NCBI RefSeq assembly: GCF_008630495.1
Contig: NZ_VWOJ01000002.1
Coordinates: 201,001 to 265,000, forward strand
From: Alkalicaulis satelles
Lineage (GTDB): Bacteria > Pseudomonadota > Alphaproteobacteria > Caulobacterales > Maricaulaceae
Reading direction: 5' to 3'
Length of the DNA stretch: 64,000 nt
Position numbers and translations under genes: made by a program. This document shows positions 44,177 through 53,809 of this stretch, in pieces. The first letter of the stretch is position 1. Each line of letters starts with the position of its first letter. The notes under the pieces were generated by a model. It was not told the origin of the DNA. It worked only from the letters and a program-made list of their open reading frames with translations, and did no database searches.

Positions 44177-44830
44177 ATGATCCTGCGTTCACTCGCCGCC
44201 GCGGTTTTGGCCCTGGGCCTTGTGGCGTGCACCACCACCGACCAGTACGGCAATGTGACGCCGAGCCGGACCGGCCAGGGCGTCCTGGCGGGTGCGGCGG
44301 CCGGCGCGCTGCTGGGCATGCTGGCCGGAGGCGATGACCGCCGCAACGCGCTGATCGGCGCGGGCGTCGGCGCGCTGGCAGGCGGCGCTGTTGGCAATTA
44401 CATGGACCGCCAGGAGCGTGAATTCCGCGAGCGCCTGCGCGATTCCGGCGTCACCGTGCGCCGCGTGGGCGAAGAGCTGGTCCTTGTCATGCCGGGCAAT
44501 ATCACCTTCGCCACCGGCTCAGCCACGGTGAGCCCGCGTTTTGGCGCCGTGCTCCATGACGTGGCCGACGTGCTGCAGACCTATCCGGCCACCTATGTGG
44601 ACGTGATCGGCCACACCGACAATGTGGGCTCGGCCCAGTTCAACCAGCAGCTCTCCGAGCGCCGCGCCAGCTCGGTCGCCGCCGAGCTGATCAATCGCGG
44701 CGTGATCCGCGAGCGCCTGTTCGTGGCGGGCATGGGCCTGAACCAGCCGATCGCCGACAACGCCACCGACGAAGGCCGTGCGGCCAATCGCCGGGTTGAG
44801 ATCAAGATCGCCCCGCACCGCATGTCGTAA
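44177..44830 (+). CDS. OmpA family lipoprotein
   Basis: A 217-residue envelope protein. The lipoprotein signal has lipobox LVAC (Cys18). A glycine-zipper-like region (about 34-75, GVLAGAAAGALLGMLAGG and ALIGAGVGALAGGAVGNYMD) resembles YMGG/OmpA-type anchors. The C-terminal OmpA domain (about 105-210) includes the peptidoglycan-binding VIGHTDNVGSAQFNQQLSERRA and NRRVEIKI. It likely links the outer membrane to peptidoglycan. GGAGGGA precedes the ATG at 44177. Confidence 0.9.
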   Translation: MILRSLAAAVLALGLVACTTTDQYGNVTPSRTGQGVLAGAAAGALLGMLAGGDDRRNALIGAGVGALAGGAVGNYMDRQEREFRERLRDSGVTVRRVGEELVLVMPGNITFATGSATVSPRFGAVLHDVADVLQTYPATYVDVIGHTDNVGSAQFNQQLSERRASSVAAELINRGVIRERLFVAGMGLNQPIADNATDEGRAANRRVEIKIAPHRMS

Positions 44831-44861
44831 GACTGACAAGGGACGTTATCAGGCGTAACCG

Positions 44862-44890
44862 GCGCCCGGTCCTCATGGAGGGCCGGGCGC
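44862..44890 (+). terminator. Probable terminator of the OmpA lipoprotein gene
   Basis: GCGCCCGG and CCGGGCGC form an 8-bp stem, extended by CC/GG across a bulged T. Only a short TT follows, so it is not a textbook terminator. Confidence 0.5.
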
Positions 44891-45169
44891 TTGGCGTTTC
44901 AGAAGGGGGGTAACGGACCGGCCCTGTGCGGGAAAGGGCGCGGCCGCCTGAGCCTTCGCAGTGGTGGGGGCGATACGAGGCTCAGACGGCCGCACAAGGC
45001 GGGGTGCGCCTTGGGGAGCGCGGCAGGGATGGTACAGGCGCCGGGATCACACTCCGGATCGTCAGCTGGGCAGGTGGACGCAGGTGCGCCCGGCGTGTGT
45101 CCATGCCGCGACGATGCCTGCACGCGCATGAAATTGCACGCGGAACTGGTAATATGAGTTACCGTGGGG
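44891..45169. other. Intergenic region, no gene seen
   Basis: About 280 bp between the OmpA terminator and the AraC stop. No coding frame of interest. GGTAA (45148-45152) and TTACC (45159-45163) form a small inverted repeat just past the AraC gene end. Confidence 0.5.
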
Positions 45170-46303
45170 TTAAGCGCTTGCCGTGTTGTGTTTCTGATAG
45201 GCTTTAGGGGTCAGCCCGGTTTCACGTTTGAAAGCCTTGTAGAAGGTGGAGCGTGAATTGAAGCCGACATCGAGGGCGATGGTCAGGACCGAGGCTTTTT
45301 CGGCCAGCAACAAGGGCTGGGCCGCTTGAACGCGCCATCGGGCCACATAATCAAAAAATGTCGTGCCCAGATGCCCGTTCAGGGTTTGTGAGACATGATT
45401 GTGCGGCGCCGCCACATGCTTGGCCAGTTTTTGTAGCGACAGTGTGGGATCCAGATAGAGCGCCTCGGCTCGCATGGCCGTTTCGAGTTTGCGGGCGATG
45501 TGTTCCATGCGTTCGGGCGATAACGCCGAGCGGGCGTACTTGTCGGACTCTGGTGGCAGTGAAGGCGGGATGTCTTGAGCGGGCATTTGTCCGGTGGCGA
45601 AGACCACAAGCATCAGCACGGCCAGGCCGATAGTGAAAACAACCCCTTCAGCCGGCACGATCAAACCAGGGCCCAGATTGTCACTGATGACTGAGAGGCC
45701 TGCGAGGCTCCAGCCGATGGCAAGCATGAGGATGAACCCATCCATCCAGCGCAGCTCGTACGCTTCGGTATTGGAATACAGGGCTTTGAGCCTGGCTCTG
45801 TAGCGCGACAGGTGTTTCAGAATCACTGCCAGATAAATCAGGGACGTCACGGCCCAGATCAGAATGAGCGCAAAGGTTGTCAGCGCGAGCAGGGCCGGGA
45901 ACCAGCCCTCTGGTAGATCGCCTTCGATCAGCAGTGTTCGCCGAACCGGCCCGGGCAGAGCCCAGTAGCCAATCATGACGATCACGCCGATTAATGGGAG
46001 CCCCAGATGCCGTCGCCGCCAGGGCCTGTGGTCGATGGCGTCAATCCGCTCTGTGACATACTGGAAAAAACAGGCCGGCAAGAGCAAGAGACAGGGCAAG
46101 AGCGCGGGCAGGTACAGATCAAACACCGGTCTGGCGAAGCGCGCGATCAGCGGCAGTCCGGACAGACCCAGAAACAATCCGAACACGACGATCAGTGTGT
46201 GGCGACCCGGAGCCGGTGCAGACCCGCGCAAGGTCATGACAACGCCGGTCAGGGAAATGCCGACCAGTACGGAAGATATTACGAGCAGGGCGTCAGTTTG
46301 CAT
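45170..46303 (-). CDS. Membrane-bound AraC family transcriptional regulator
   Basis: A 377-residue regulator. Seven hydrophobic segments (about 5-25, 35-55, 65-85, 100-117, 137-160, 190-210, 220-240) form an N-terminal membrane sensor, and a C-terminal AraC-type helix-turn-helix pair lies at about 270-375 (LSLQKLAKHVAAPHNHVSQTLN, then VLTIALDVGFNSRSTFYKAFKRETGLTPKAYQK). The architecture is like the 7TM-AraC group known from Bacteroidetes and some proteobacteria. It is divergent from two membrane-protein genes, which it may control. Codon use is less GC-biased than in the ribosomal cluster. Confidence 0.85.
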   Translation of the reverse strand: MQTDALLVISSVLVGISLTGVVMTLRGSAPAPGRHTLIVVFGLFLGLSGLPLIARFARPVFDLYLPALLPCLLLLPACFFQYVTERIDAIDHRPWRRRHLGLPLIGVIVMIGYWALPGPVRRTLLIEGDLPEGWFPALLALTTFALILIWAVTSLIYLAVILKHLSRYRARLKALYSNTEAYELRWMDGFILMLAIGWSLAGLSVISDNLGPGLIVPAEGVVFTIGLAVLMLVVFATGQMPAQDIPPSLPPESDKYARSALSPERMEHIARKLETAMRAEALYLDPTLSLQKLAKHVAAPHNHVSQTLNGHLGTTFFDYVARWRVQAAQPLLLAEKASVLTIALDVGFNSRSTFYKAFKRETGLTPKAYQKHNTASA

Positions 46304-46458
46304 GTCCTGGGTCTAGGTCAGCGCATTGTCCCGTTCAATCGCTAACCCTATCCGATTGTGTCCTCGCCCTCACGCGCGGACGACGCTTGGCCGTCTCGCC
46401 TCCTATGCCGATGAGACATAGGCGCGGCGTTCGCGCGGACACGTCATGGAAGTGCGCG

Positions 46459-47169
46459 ATGATGAGTGAGCCTGATCCGTTGGGGACCGTCCATTTTGGG
46501 GTGGGGTGTGTGGCCGTGCTGGCTGGACTGGCGGCCTTGCTATCTCGCAAGGGGCAGGTCTGGCACCGTGCCTCAGGAACCATCTTTGCGATCGCCATGC
46601 TGGGCCTGGCGCTCAGTGGTCTCTGGCTCAGTCTGGCGCGAGACATTCTGTTTACGGTGTTTCTGTCGGGAATAGCGGGACATGCCGTACTGACCAGTTG
46701 GGCTGCGGCCCGCCGACAGGCCTTGCTTTCGATCTTTCTGGCGCGATGGTCTGGCCTTGTTTCAGGCGGTCTGTGTCTGGGGGCTGTGGCGGGCGGGCTG
46801 CTTGCCGCTTCTTCCCCTGAGGGGACGCTCAATGACCTCCCCCCGGAAGCCTTCTACCTGCTTGCGGGGGTGAGTTTCGGGCTGTGTGTGCTGGATCTGT
46901 TTTATGCGCGAAACACGTCGCCGCAGCGCGTGAGCTGGCTCAGTCGTCATCTCTGGCGGATGGGTTTTGCCTTCTTCCTGGCCACAGGGATCTTCTTCTT
47001 TGGCAATAACCATGTGCTGCCCGAAGTGCTGAGAACGCCCTGGGTCTTATCGACGCCGGTTCTGGCCGTCGTGGTCTGGACTGTGTTTTACGCCTTGCGC
47101 ACGCGCTTCGGCCCTTGGCTGTCCACCCTCAGGGCATCCGTCCCTGTGGGCAATGATGCGGGCCGCTGA
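46459..47169 (+). CDS. Multi-pass membrane protein, function unknown
   Basis: A 236-residue membrane protein with about six hydrophobic segments (10-28, 36-58, 62-80, 95-118, 126-144, 165-190). The N-terminus LGTVHFGVGCVAVLAGLAALLSRKGQVWHRASGTIFAIAMLGL resembles DUF2306-like proteins, in which His residues face the membrane. I am not sure of the family. GGAAG lies 6 nt before the ATG at 46459. It is divergent from the AraC gene and followed 52 nt later by another membrane protein. Confidence 0.65.
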   Translation: MMSEPDPLGTVHFGVGCVAVLAGLAALLSRKGQVWHRASGTIFAIAMLGLALSGLWLSLARDILFTVFLSGIAGHAVLTSWAAARRQALLSIFLARWSGLVSGGLCLGAVAGGLLAASSPEGTLNDLPPEAFYLLAGVSFGLCVLDLFYARNTSPQRVSWLSRHLWRMGFAFFLATGIFFFGNNHVLPEVLRTPWVLSTPVLAVVVWTVFYALRTRFGPWLSTLRASVPVGNDAGR

Positions 47170-47221
47170 AATCGCGATGAGACGGACACCTCGTCGCCTC
47201 AAACCTGAAAGTGAGAAGAGA

Positions 47222-47890
47222 ATGACGTTTCAACGTGTGAGCGGTTTGGCCGCGATTGCGGCGGGCCTGACCTATGTGATCGGCTTCTGGGTCTATTTCT
47301 CGATCCTGGGGCCTGCGCAATATGGCAGTCCGTCATTGCCTGCAGCGGCCCATGTCCAGTTCCTCATTGATAATCAGGCGCTGATGACGGTCTGGTACCA
47401 GATCATTTACGTGCTCAACGCCGTGCTGATGGTGCTGATCGTTGTGGGGCTTCACCAGCGGGTGAAGGCGAGTGGCGCCCTGGGGCAGATCGCGTCGGCC
47501 TTCGGCCTGATCTGGGCGGGGTTCATCCTTGCCACCGGCATGCTGATAAACATCGCCATTGGTCAGATCGTGCGACTCGCCGCGCAGGATATGGAGGCGG
47601 CTGCCGCCGTATGGCGCTCCGTCACGATTGTCAGCGCCGGACTGGGCGGCGGCAATGAGATCACGGGCGGTTTGTGGATCTTACTGCTCAGCCTGGCCGG
47701 GTTTCAGACTCGGGCGATCCCGTTGCCTGTCACGCTTCTGGGCTTTGTGGTCGGAGGCGCCGGCATCGCCTCAACCCTGCCCGTCCTGGCCTCGGTCGCG
47801 ACGATGGTTTTCGGGCTCGGCTTCATCGTCTGGTTCGTGGTGACGGGCGCTAGCTTGCTGGCGCTGAAAGCGCCTCAAGAAACAGACTGA
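47222..47890 (+). CDS. DUF4386-like membrane protein
   Basis: A 222-residue membrane protein with about six hydrophobic segments. The start FQRVSGLAAIAAGLTYVIGFWVYF and the middle LINIAIGQIVRLAAQ suit small DUF4386-type proteins. The function is not known. A purine-rich GAGAAGAGA precedes the ATG at 47222. It is probably in one operon with the gene before it, both facing the AraC regulator. Confidence 0.6.
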   Translation: MTFQRVSGLAAIAAGLTYVIGFWVYFSILGPAQYGSPSLPAAAHVQFLIDNQALMTVWYQIIYVLNAVLMVLIVVGLHQRVKASGALGQIASAFGLIWAGFILATGMLINIAIGQIVRLAAQDMEAAAAVWRSVTIVSAGLGGGNEITGGLWILLLSLAGFQTRAIPLPVTLLGFVVGGAGIASTLPVLASVATMVFGLGFIVWFVVTGASLLALKAPQETD

Positions 47891-47918
47891 GGCTGGCAAC
47901 TGCGAGCTGGGTCTGGCG

Positions 47919-49421
47919 TTAGTCCAGCCCCAACTCCCCCCACATCGCGTCCACCTTGTCGATGATCTCCTGTTCCATGAAGAGCTTTTCGCCCCATTCA
48001 CGGTTGGTCTCGCCTTCCCATTTATTGGTGGCGTCCAGGCCGATCTTGGAGCCAAGGCCCGAGACCGGCGAGGCGAAGTCGAGATAGTCGATGGGGGTGT
48101 GTTCGATGATGGTGCAGTCGCGCGCCGGGTCCATGCGGGTGGACATGGCCCACATAACATCCTTCCAGTCGCGCGCATTGATGTCGTCATCCACCACGAT
48201 GACCCATTTGGTGTACATGAACTGGCGCAAATAGGACCACGCGCCCAGCATCACGCGCTTGGCGTGGCCGGGATAGGCCTTCTTCATCGAGATGACGGCG
48301 ATGCGGTAGCTGCACCCTTCGGGCGGCAGCCAGAAATCGATGATCTCGGGGAATTGCTGGCGGATGAGCGGGATGAACACCTCATTGAGCGCCTCGCCCA
48401 GAACGCTCGGCTCGTCGGGCGGGCGGCCCGTAAAGGTGGTCAGGTAGATGGGGTCAGAGCGCATGGTGATGGCGCTGATCTGGAACACCGGGAAGCGCTC
48501 CACCGAGTTGTAATACCCCGTGTGATCGCCATACGGCCCTTCCGGCCCGTCCTCGTCCAGCAGCACATGGCCTTCAATGACGATTTCGGCTTCAGCCGGG
48601 ACCTTCAGCGGCACAGTCTTGCAGGGCACGAGTTCCGCCTTGCGCCCGCGTAGCAGGCCGGCGAACTGGTATTCACTCAATGTGTCGGGCACGGGGGTCA
48701 CGGCGGCCAGGATCGTTCCCGGATCCGCGCCCAGCACGGCGGCTGCCGGCAGCGGGTCGGGCCGCGCGCCCTTCCAGCGCTGGTAATGCTGGGCCCCGCC
48801 GCGATGCTTGAGCCAGCGCATCAGCGTGCGGTCCTTGCCCAGCTTCTGCATCCGGTAGATGCCCAGATTATAGTCGTCCTGCTTGTCGTCCGACGGGCCT
48901 TTCGTAACCACGAGCGGCCAGGTGATCAGCGGCGCCGGCTCTCCCGGCCAGCAGCCCTGAATGGGCAGGCGGTCCAGATCGATATCGTCGCCGGTCAGCA
49001 CCACCTCCTGGCACGGCGCTTTTCTCACCGTGTTCGGGCGCATGGCCATCACGGTCTTGGCCAGCGGCAGGAGCTCCATGGCGTCCTTGAAGCCGCGCGG
49101 CGGTTCGGGCTGGCGCAGGAAGGCCAATAGCTCGCCCACCTCACGCAGCTCGGCGGCGGTCTTGCGCGGCTCGCCGCCCATGGTCACGGCCCGCGCCACC
49201 CGGCCCACCGTGCCGAACAGATTGACCAGGGCCGGCATCTCGGCTGCCCGGCCATCTTCATGGATCGGATTTTCGAACAGGACCGCCGGCCCGCCCTTGG
49301 CCAGCAGCCGGGTCTGGATCTCGGTCATCTCCAGATGGGTGGAAACCGGGCGCGCCACACGCTTGAGCTCGCCCTCCGCTTCCAGAAGCGCCATGAACTC
49401 GCGCAATGATTTGTAGGCCAT
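47919..49421 (-). CDS. ubiD: UbiD family decarboxylase (3-polyprenyl-4-hydroxybenzoate carboxy-lyase)
   Basis: A 500-residue UbiD. UbiD uses prenylated FMN to decarboxylate 3-polyprenyl-4-hydroxybenzoate in ubiquinone synthesis. The prFMN/metal-binding region [19 protein letters not shown] and the catalytic area [19 protein letters not shown] (written [18 protein letters not shown]) are conserved. The start [21 protein letters not shown] and length fit the family. AAGGAAA precedes the ATG at 49421. No ubiX is in this window. coq9, another ubiquinone gene, is at 61176. Confidence 0.93.
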   Translation of the reverse strand: MAYKSLREFMALLEAEGELKRVARPVSTHLEMTEIQTRLLAKGGPAVLFENPIHEDGRAAEMPALVNLFGTVGRVARAVTMGGEPRKTAAELREVGELLAFLRQPEPPRGFKDAMELLPLAKTVMAMRPNTVRKAPCQEVVLTGDDIDLDRLPIQGCWPGEPAPLITWPLVVTKGPSDDKQDDYNLGIYRMQKLGKDRTLMRWLKHRGGAQHYQRWKGARPDPLPAAAVLGADPGTILAAVTPVPDTLSEYQFAGLLRGRKAELVPCKTVPLKVPAEAEIVIEGHVLLDEDGPEGPYGDHTGYYNSVERFPVFQISAITMRSDPIYLTTFTGRPPDEPSVLGEALNEVFIPLIRQQFPEIIDFWLPPEGCSYRIAVISMKKAYPGHAKRVMLGAWSYLRQFMYTKWVIVVDDDINARDWKDVMWAMSTRMDPARDCTIIEHTPIDYLDFASPVSGLGSKIGLDATNKWEGETNREWGEKLFMEQEIIDKVDAMWGELGLD

Positions 49422-49446
49422 GACGGGTTTCCTTGTTGGGGCGGCG

Positions 49447-50799
49447 CTACTCAGGCGCCATGTCCGGCTTGCGTGCCGTGATGACGGCATTCACGAACCC
49501 TGTCGTGTCTTCGTATACGCCGTTCGTTGCGCCCAGCCGCACGATCACCAGGCTTTCAGAGGGAATAATGACAACGCGCTGTGACTGAAAGCCGTCCATC
49601 ATGAAGGCATCAGAAGGCAGGCCGGGATTGTTCAACCAGAAACCGGCCCCGTATCGCCTGCGGGAATGGGGCGTCGGGGTTGTGACATAGTCAGCCCAGC
49701 CTGGCGGGATGATCTGCTCGCCGCCCGAGCGCCCGCCATCAAGATAGAGCTGCGCCAGCCGCGCCCAGTCTCGGGCGCTGGCATACATATAGCTGGACAA
49801 TTTCAGCGTCCCGGCCTCGTCGGCCTCCACCACGGAATGATGCATGCCCAGCGGCTCGAACAGCCAGCGCCTTAGCGCGGCCTGGCGTTCGGGAACCGTA
49901 TCGCCGAGATACCTTCCGAGCACGGACCCGGCGAGGATGGTGTCGCCACTCTGATAGTCCCAGTGTTCTCCGGGCGCGTGGATGACGTTCCGGTTGGCGG
50001 CGTAGTGGGCCATATCGGCCTGTGTAAACAGCATTTGCGAAGCCGGGTCGAACCCGTCTCCGGTTTCAAATCCGTCGAGTCCGGCCGTCATCCGCAAGAG
50101 GTGGTCAACGGTGATGGCCTCGCGGCCATTTGCGGCCAGGTCCGGCGCCAGTCCTTCGGCATGCACGTCCAGAAGGCCGCGCTGGACCAGCACGCCGGCG
50201 AGCGTTGCTGCAAACGATTTGGTCATCGACCAGCCCGGAAGCGGCGTTTCGGGCGTGACGCCCTCGGCGTAGCGCTCAGCGATTAGCCGTCCGTCATGCA
50301 GCACCAAAGCAGCCAGCGTATTGCGCCCGTCATCGGTGAAGGCGAGGTCGAGCGCCGCGTCCAGGGCTGCGCTATCAAACTGGGTGTCGCGCCAGTCTGT
50401 ATCCAGCGTCATGGCGTCAGGCTCGCCGCTCAGCGGCAGCGCCAGTCCGGCGTCAAATGCTCCCGGTTCATGGACCAGCGTGCAGCCCAGCCCCTCGCGG
50501 TGGATGGCTGTCTGCCGGAAGAGCATGCCCAGAGCAGAGGCCTTAACGGTTTCGGCTTCATGATCGACGCGCACGCGCAAAAGCGGCCTGGCATCGCCCA
50601 GCAGAGGGTCGGTATAGAGCGCTCTGGCGCGCTCAGGATCGAGGCCTGACACGAAGGTCAGCGAGCAAATCTGCTTGGCGGTGATGCCAGTGCCCGATGG
50701 CACATAGATCTGGCCGGCGGGCGAGTTTGACAGATATAGCCAACCGCCGACCGCAACAGCCAGAATGACACCGGCGGCGCCAGCGAGTAAGCGTTTCAT
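49447..50799 (-). CDS. Beta-lactamase-class-C-type serine hydrolase, membrane-anchored
   Basis: A 450-residue serine hydrolase of the class C beta-lactamase/esterase family. The N-terminal hydrophobic segment (4-24) is an uncleaved anchor or signal. The catalytic SxxK is SMTK in GWSMTKSFA, and the second motif is YQS in WDYQSGD (YxN in classical enzymes). The final KTG-like block is not obvious. Such proteins are usually esterases or peptidases rather than true beta-lactamases. GGGAG precedes the ATG at 50799. Its codon use is less GC-rich than that of ubiD. Confidence 0.85.
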   Translation of the reverse strand: MKRLLAGAAGVILAVAVGGWLYLSNSPAGQIYVPSGTGITAKQICSLTFVSGLDPERARALYTDPLLGDARPLLRVRVDHEAETVKASALGMLFRQTAIHREGLGCTLVHEPGAFDAGLALPLSGEPDAMTLDTDWRDTQFDSAALDAALDLAFTDDGRNTLAALVLHDGRLIAERYAEGVTPETPLPGWSMTKSFAATLAGVLVQRGLLDVHAEGLAPDLAANGREAITVDHLLRMTAGLDGFETGDGFDPASQMLFTQADMAHYAANRNVIHAPGEHWDYQSGDTILAGSVLGRYLGDTVPERQAALRRWLFEPLGMHHSVVEADEAGTLKLSSYMYASARDWARLAQLYLDGGRSGGEQIIPPGWADYVTTPTPHSRRRYGAGFWLNNPGLPSDAFMMDGFQSQRVVIIPSESLVIVRLGATNGVYEDTTGFVNAVITARKPDMAPE

Positions 50800-51027
50800 C
50801 AAATACTCCCATAGGGCAATTGCAGGACCCCATCAGGCTGATCCAGGGCATGCAAGTCAGGCCCTCAGGAGCGCCGTTTGCGGCCACAGTAATGTGTACG
50901 CCCTCTCGCCTCACCTATCGCGTCCACGCCGGGACTCGCCCGTCCGTTTTCGGCACAATAGGTGGCGCGGCTTGTGCGCGCGTCCAGAAATTTCAGTGCG
51001 GCGAATGCGCCGGGGATACGAGAGGCC
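50800..51027. other. Intergenic region, no gene seen
   Basis: 228 bp between the FkbM stop and the hydrolase start. It includes the hydrolase's upstream region; no clear promoter, repeat or RNA could be recognised. Confidence 0.5.
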
Positions 51028-51804
51028 TCAGCCCAGAAGCTCGGCGCGCATGAGCGACGCCGCGCGTTGCGGGCCGTAATAAAGCGTGTTGAGCGCGCCC
51101 TCGCGTCCGGGCGAAAGAGCTGTTCCGGTCCAGGCTGCGCGCGTCCAGCCCAGCTCGCCGGTCAGGAAGGCGTCGGCGTCGGCATTGTTTTCCAGCATGA
51201 CCAGTGGCTGGCATCGCTCCAGCGTGGCGCGGGCGCCGGTGAGCACGGAACGCTCAAAGCCCTGAACGTCCAGTTTGATGAAGCCGGGATTGAGATCGAG
51301 ATCATCCAGCGGGAAGGCGCGCGCCTCGAAGGCGATGATTTCCAGCTTGTCAGGGTCAAACCCGGCCACCGTATCGGCGTTGAGCCAGCCTGCGCACTCG
51401 GCCGCGTCGAACGAGGCCAGCCCGTCATAGACAAAGCCGCGATAGACCGGGACGTGAAGCGTGCGGGTCTCGTCACGCTCGCCCAGCCCGCAGGCATAGA
51501 CCGCCAGCGCCCCGTCGCGCGCAAACACCCGCGCCAGCTGGGCGGCGAGATGGGCGTTGGGCTCAAAGGCATGAATGAGCGCGTCAGGATGATACAGCCG
51601 GATGGCGTCGATGGACTGGCCCCGGTTGGCGCCCACATCGATGAACACCTCGCCCGGCTCCGGCGTCCAGCGCGACAACAGCGTGAAATCAGCCTCGAAA
51701 GGCTGGCGCAAAGCCCGGCGCATCAGGCGCTGGGCGCCCGCCTTGGCCTCCAGCAAGGCCGGAAAGCGGCTCTGCAGGGCGCGGATATGAGCTGAGACAT
51801 GCAT
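51028..51804 (-). CDS. FkbM family methyltransferase
   Basis: A 258-residue SAM-dependent methyltransferase. The SAM-binding motif is VFIDVGANRGQSIDAIRLYHPDALIHAFEPN (about residues 52-82), and NPGFIKLDVQGFERSVLTGARATLERCQPLVMLE carries the FkbM signature (KLDVQGFE). FkbM enzymes often methylate sugars or lipopolysaccharide and are frequent in glycan clusters. It lies near the lipid A genes but on the other strand. The acceptor is unknown. Confidence 0.88.
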   Translation of the reverse strand: MHVSAHIRALQSRFPALLEAKAGAQRLMRRALRQPFEADFTLLSRWTPEPGEVFIDVGANRGQSIDAIRLYHPDALIHAFEPNAHLAAQLARVFARDGALAVYACGLGERDETRTLHVPVYRGFVYDGLASFDAAECAGWLNADTVAGFDPDKLEIIAFEARAFPLDDLDLNPGFIKLDVQGFERSVLTGARATLERCQPLVMLENNADADAFLTGELGWTRAAWTGTALSPGREGALNTLYYGPQRAASLMRAELLG

Positions 51805-51866
51805 GCGCGGCCTCCCGAGTGAGGCCTGGTGCGCTGCAAGGGCGGGGCCAGTCGCGCGCGACGCGC

Positions 51867-52262
51867 TCAGGCCACGAACAGGGTGTCGGCGTCCAGATCG
51901 CTTTCCAGCCAGGCCTCGGCCTCGCGCGCGCAGGTGAACACCGCCGTCTCATGGCCGGTATCGGCCAGGCCGCGGCGCCAGAAGCGGGCATAGACCGAGC
52001 CGAGATCATGCGTGAGGATCGCGACCTTGCCGGGCGGCAACTCCCGCCCGTAGCGGGCTACGCGCACATAGAGGTCCTCGGGCGGGCCGAGATATTCGGC
52101 CTCGGTGGCGTCAAACAAGATATGGCGGCGCTGGGGGTTGGCGTGATGAAGCTCAAAAAAGGCCGCAGCAGCCTTCTGCGCTTCAGGACCCGCACGTTCG
52201 CCAAACACCTGGATCCTGATCAGCCCCGGGCGCGGGGTCGAAATGATTTGACGGCCAGACAT
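51867..52262 (-). CDS. SpoIIAA/STAS-like small protein
   Basis: A 131-residue soluble protein with alternating strands and helices. The middle part, HILFDATEAEYLGPPEDLYVRVARYGRELPPGKVAILTHD, and the end DADTLFVA resemble SpoIIAA-like/STAS proteins of Alphaproteobacteria. The family assignment is tentative. The ATG at 52262 has GGAGG 10 nt upstream; an ATG three codons earlier is too close to it. No partner gene is obvious. Confidence 0.55.
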   Translation of the reverse strand: MSGRQIISTPRPGLIRIQVFGERAGPEAQKAAAAFFELHHANPQRRHILFDATEAEYLGPPEDLYVRVARYGRELPPGKVAILTHDLGSVYARFWRRGLADTGHETAVFTCAREAEAWLESDLDADTLFVA

Positions 52263-52336
52263 GGCTGGCATGCCTCCATCCGTTCGTAAACCCTGATCGT
52301 GGCGCATGAGGGTAAAGAACTCCCTTCACGCGTGCG

Positions 52337-52999
52337 TCACTCCCGGCGCAGCAGTTTTTCGGTGATCAGCGAGCCCCACCAGCTGGCCATGAAGCCATCA
52401 TGGCAGGCCTGACGGTCATACTCGGTGCGCACCCAGGTCAGGAAGTCGATGGGCTCGCGCGCATTGCGCTGGCGGTAGAGATCGAAGAAATGGTCCAACA
52501 TGCCGGTCTTGCCCTGACGGACATGGCCGTATTTGAACGAGAGCTGCTGCACGGCTTCCTCGAACGGCGCTTTCTCATGAAGCAGCTTGTAGAAGACCGC
52601 CACAATGCCCGCCCGGTCCGCGCCGGACTTGCAATGCATGAAGGCGGGGTACTCGATGGCATCGAACACCTCGATCAGCTTTTCGATGCGCTCCACATAG
52701 GGCGCCTCGCGCGAGCCCCAGGGCAGGTCGATGACCGTCAGGCCGAGCTGGCGCGCCGCATGGTGCTCGAGATCATAGTAATGGCGTCCCGGCTGGGTCC
52801 CGCGCAGATTGAGGATGGTGCGAAAGCCCATGGCTTTCAGCTCGGCCAGACGCTTCGGGCTGGGCTGATTGCCCCGCCACATGCCCTCGCCGACCTGGTG
52901 CATATTGCGCCAGCGCATGCGCAGGACGCCGTGATCGCCCCACATCAGGCCGCGCATGGCCCGGCGATAGCCCTCGGGATCGTCAAGATCATAGCTCAT
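52337..52999 (-). CDS. Tyrosine/dual-specificity protein phosphatase family protein
   Basis: A 220-residue phosphatase fold. The CX5R signature is C123-KSGAD-R129 in FMHCKSGADRAGIV, and the upstream RTILNLRGTQPGRHYYDLEHHAARQLGL is the family's 'LR' block, with Asp in VIDLPWGSRE as the likely general acid. The C-terminus (VRQGKTGMLDHFFDLY...FLTWVRTEYD) fits the bacterial lipid/protein phosphatase group that includes LpxE-adjacent and PTPMT1-like enzymes. GGGGAG precedes the ATG at 52999. It is divergent from the lipid A operon, which is consistent with an envelope role. Confidence 0.82.
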   Translation of the reverse strand: MSYDLDDPEGYRRAMRGLMWGDHGVLRMRWRNMHQVGEGMWRGNQPSPKRLAELKAMGFRTILNLRGTQPGRHYYDLEHHAARQLGLTVIDLPWGSREAPYVERIEKLIEVFDAIEYPAFMHCKSGADRAGIVAVFYKLLHEKAPFEEAVQQLSFKYGHVRQGKTGMLDHFFDLYRQRNAREPIDFLTWVRTEYDRQACHDGFMASWWGSLITEKLLRRE

Positions 53000-53086
53000 G
53001 AGCGCTCCCCTAGCCGCTGCGCGCCCCCCCCGCAATGCGCCTGAACGCTTGACGAAGCCGTCCCGGGCGGCGATCCAGCAGGCGTC

Positions 53087-53809
53087 ATGGCGAAATCCAT
53101 CCTCTATTCCGGCCCGGTGGTGTGGGCGCTAAGCGGCCTGATCGGCGGCTATATGGGCCTGATCAAGCACGCCACACGCTGGCAGGTGCGCGGGCGCGCG
53201 CACGTGGAACCTGTCTGGGCGGCGCGCGAGGGGATGATCATGTGCGGCTGGCACGGGCGCAATCTTTTCCTCAAATCGGTCTGGCCGGCTGACGCCGGCC
53301 CCATCGCCATCCTGATCTCGCGCTCGCGCGAGGGTGATGTGGTGGCGCGCGCGGCGGGCCTCAATGGCGTGGCGCTGATCCGCGGCTCCTCGCGCAACGA
53401 AAAAAAGAAGGACAAGGACAAGGGCGGGGCCGCGGCTTTCCGCGAAATGGTGCGCTTTGTGCGCGCGCGCGGCTGCATGACCATCACGCCCGACGGGCCG
53501 CGCGGGCCGCGCCAGCGCTGCACCCCCGGCGCGGTCAAGCTCGCCCAGATCACCGGCGCAGCGCTGGTTCCAGTCAGCTGGTCGACGCGCTGGGGCTTCC
53601 GGCTGAAATCCTGGGACCGGTTCCACGTGCCCCTGCCCTTCAGTCAGGGCGTGATCGTGTGGGGCGAGCCGGTGCGCCTGCCGGATAATCCCGGAGCTGA
53701 GGATCTCGAAGCCGCGCGCCTGCTGGTGGAGGAACGGCTCAACGCCATCACCCTTGAGGCGGATCTGGCCTGCGGCAAGGAACCGGTCCTGCCGGCCAGC
53801 GCCTCATGA
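53087..53809 (+). CDS. DUF374 lysophospholipid acyltransferase-like protein
   Basis: A 240-residue acyltransferase of the DUF374 family. WHGRNLFLKSVWPAD holds the motif I His (CGWHGRN), FVRARGCMTITPDGPRGPRQRCTPGAV is the family's second block. A hydrophobic start (residues 3-22) suggests membrane binding. DUF374 genes sit next to waaA/kdtA in many Alphaproteobacteria, as here (4-nt ATGA overlap). It probably acylates a lipid A precursor, but the substrate is not proven. Confidence 0.88.
   Translation: MAKSILYSGPVVWALSGLIGGYMGLIKHATRWQVRGRAHVEPVWAAREGMIMCGWHGRNLFLKSVWPADAGPIAILISRSREGDVVARAAGLNGVALIRGSSRNEKKKDKDKGGAAAFREMVRFVRARGCMTITPDGPRGPRQRCTPGAVKLAQITGAALVPVSWSTRWGFRLKSWDRFHVPLPFSQGVIVWGEPVRLPDNPGAEDLEAARLLVEERLNAITLEADLACGKEPVLPASAS

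Noticed and set aside
49447..50799. An antibiotic-resistance beta-lactamase
   Set aside because: SxxK and YxS motifs are shared by many esterases and peptidases; the KTG motif is not evident and the N-terminal anchor fits other hydrolases.
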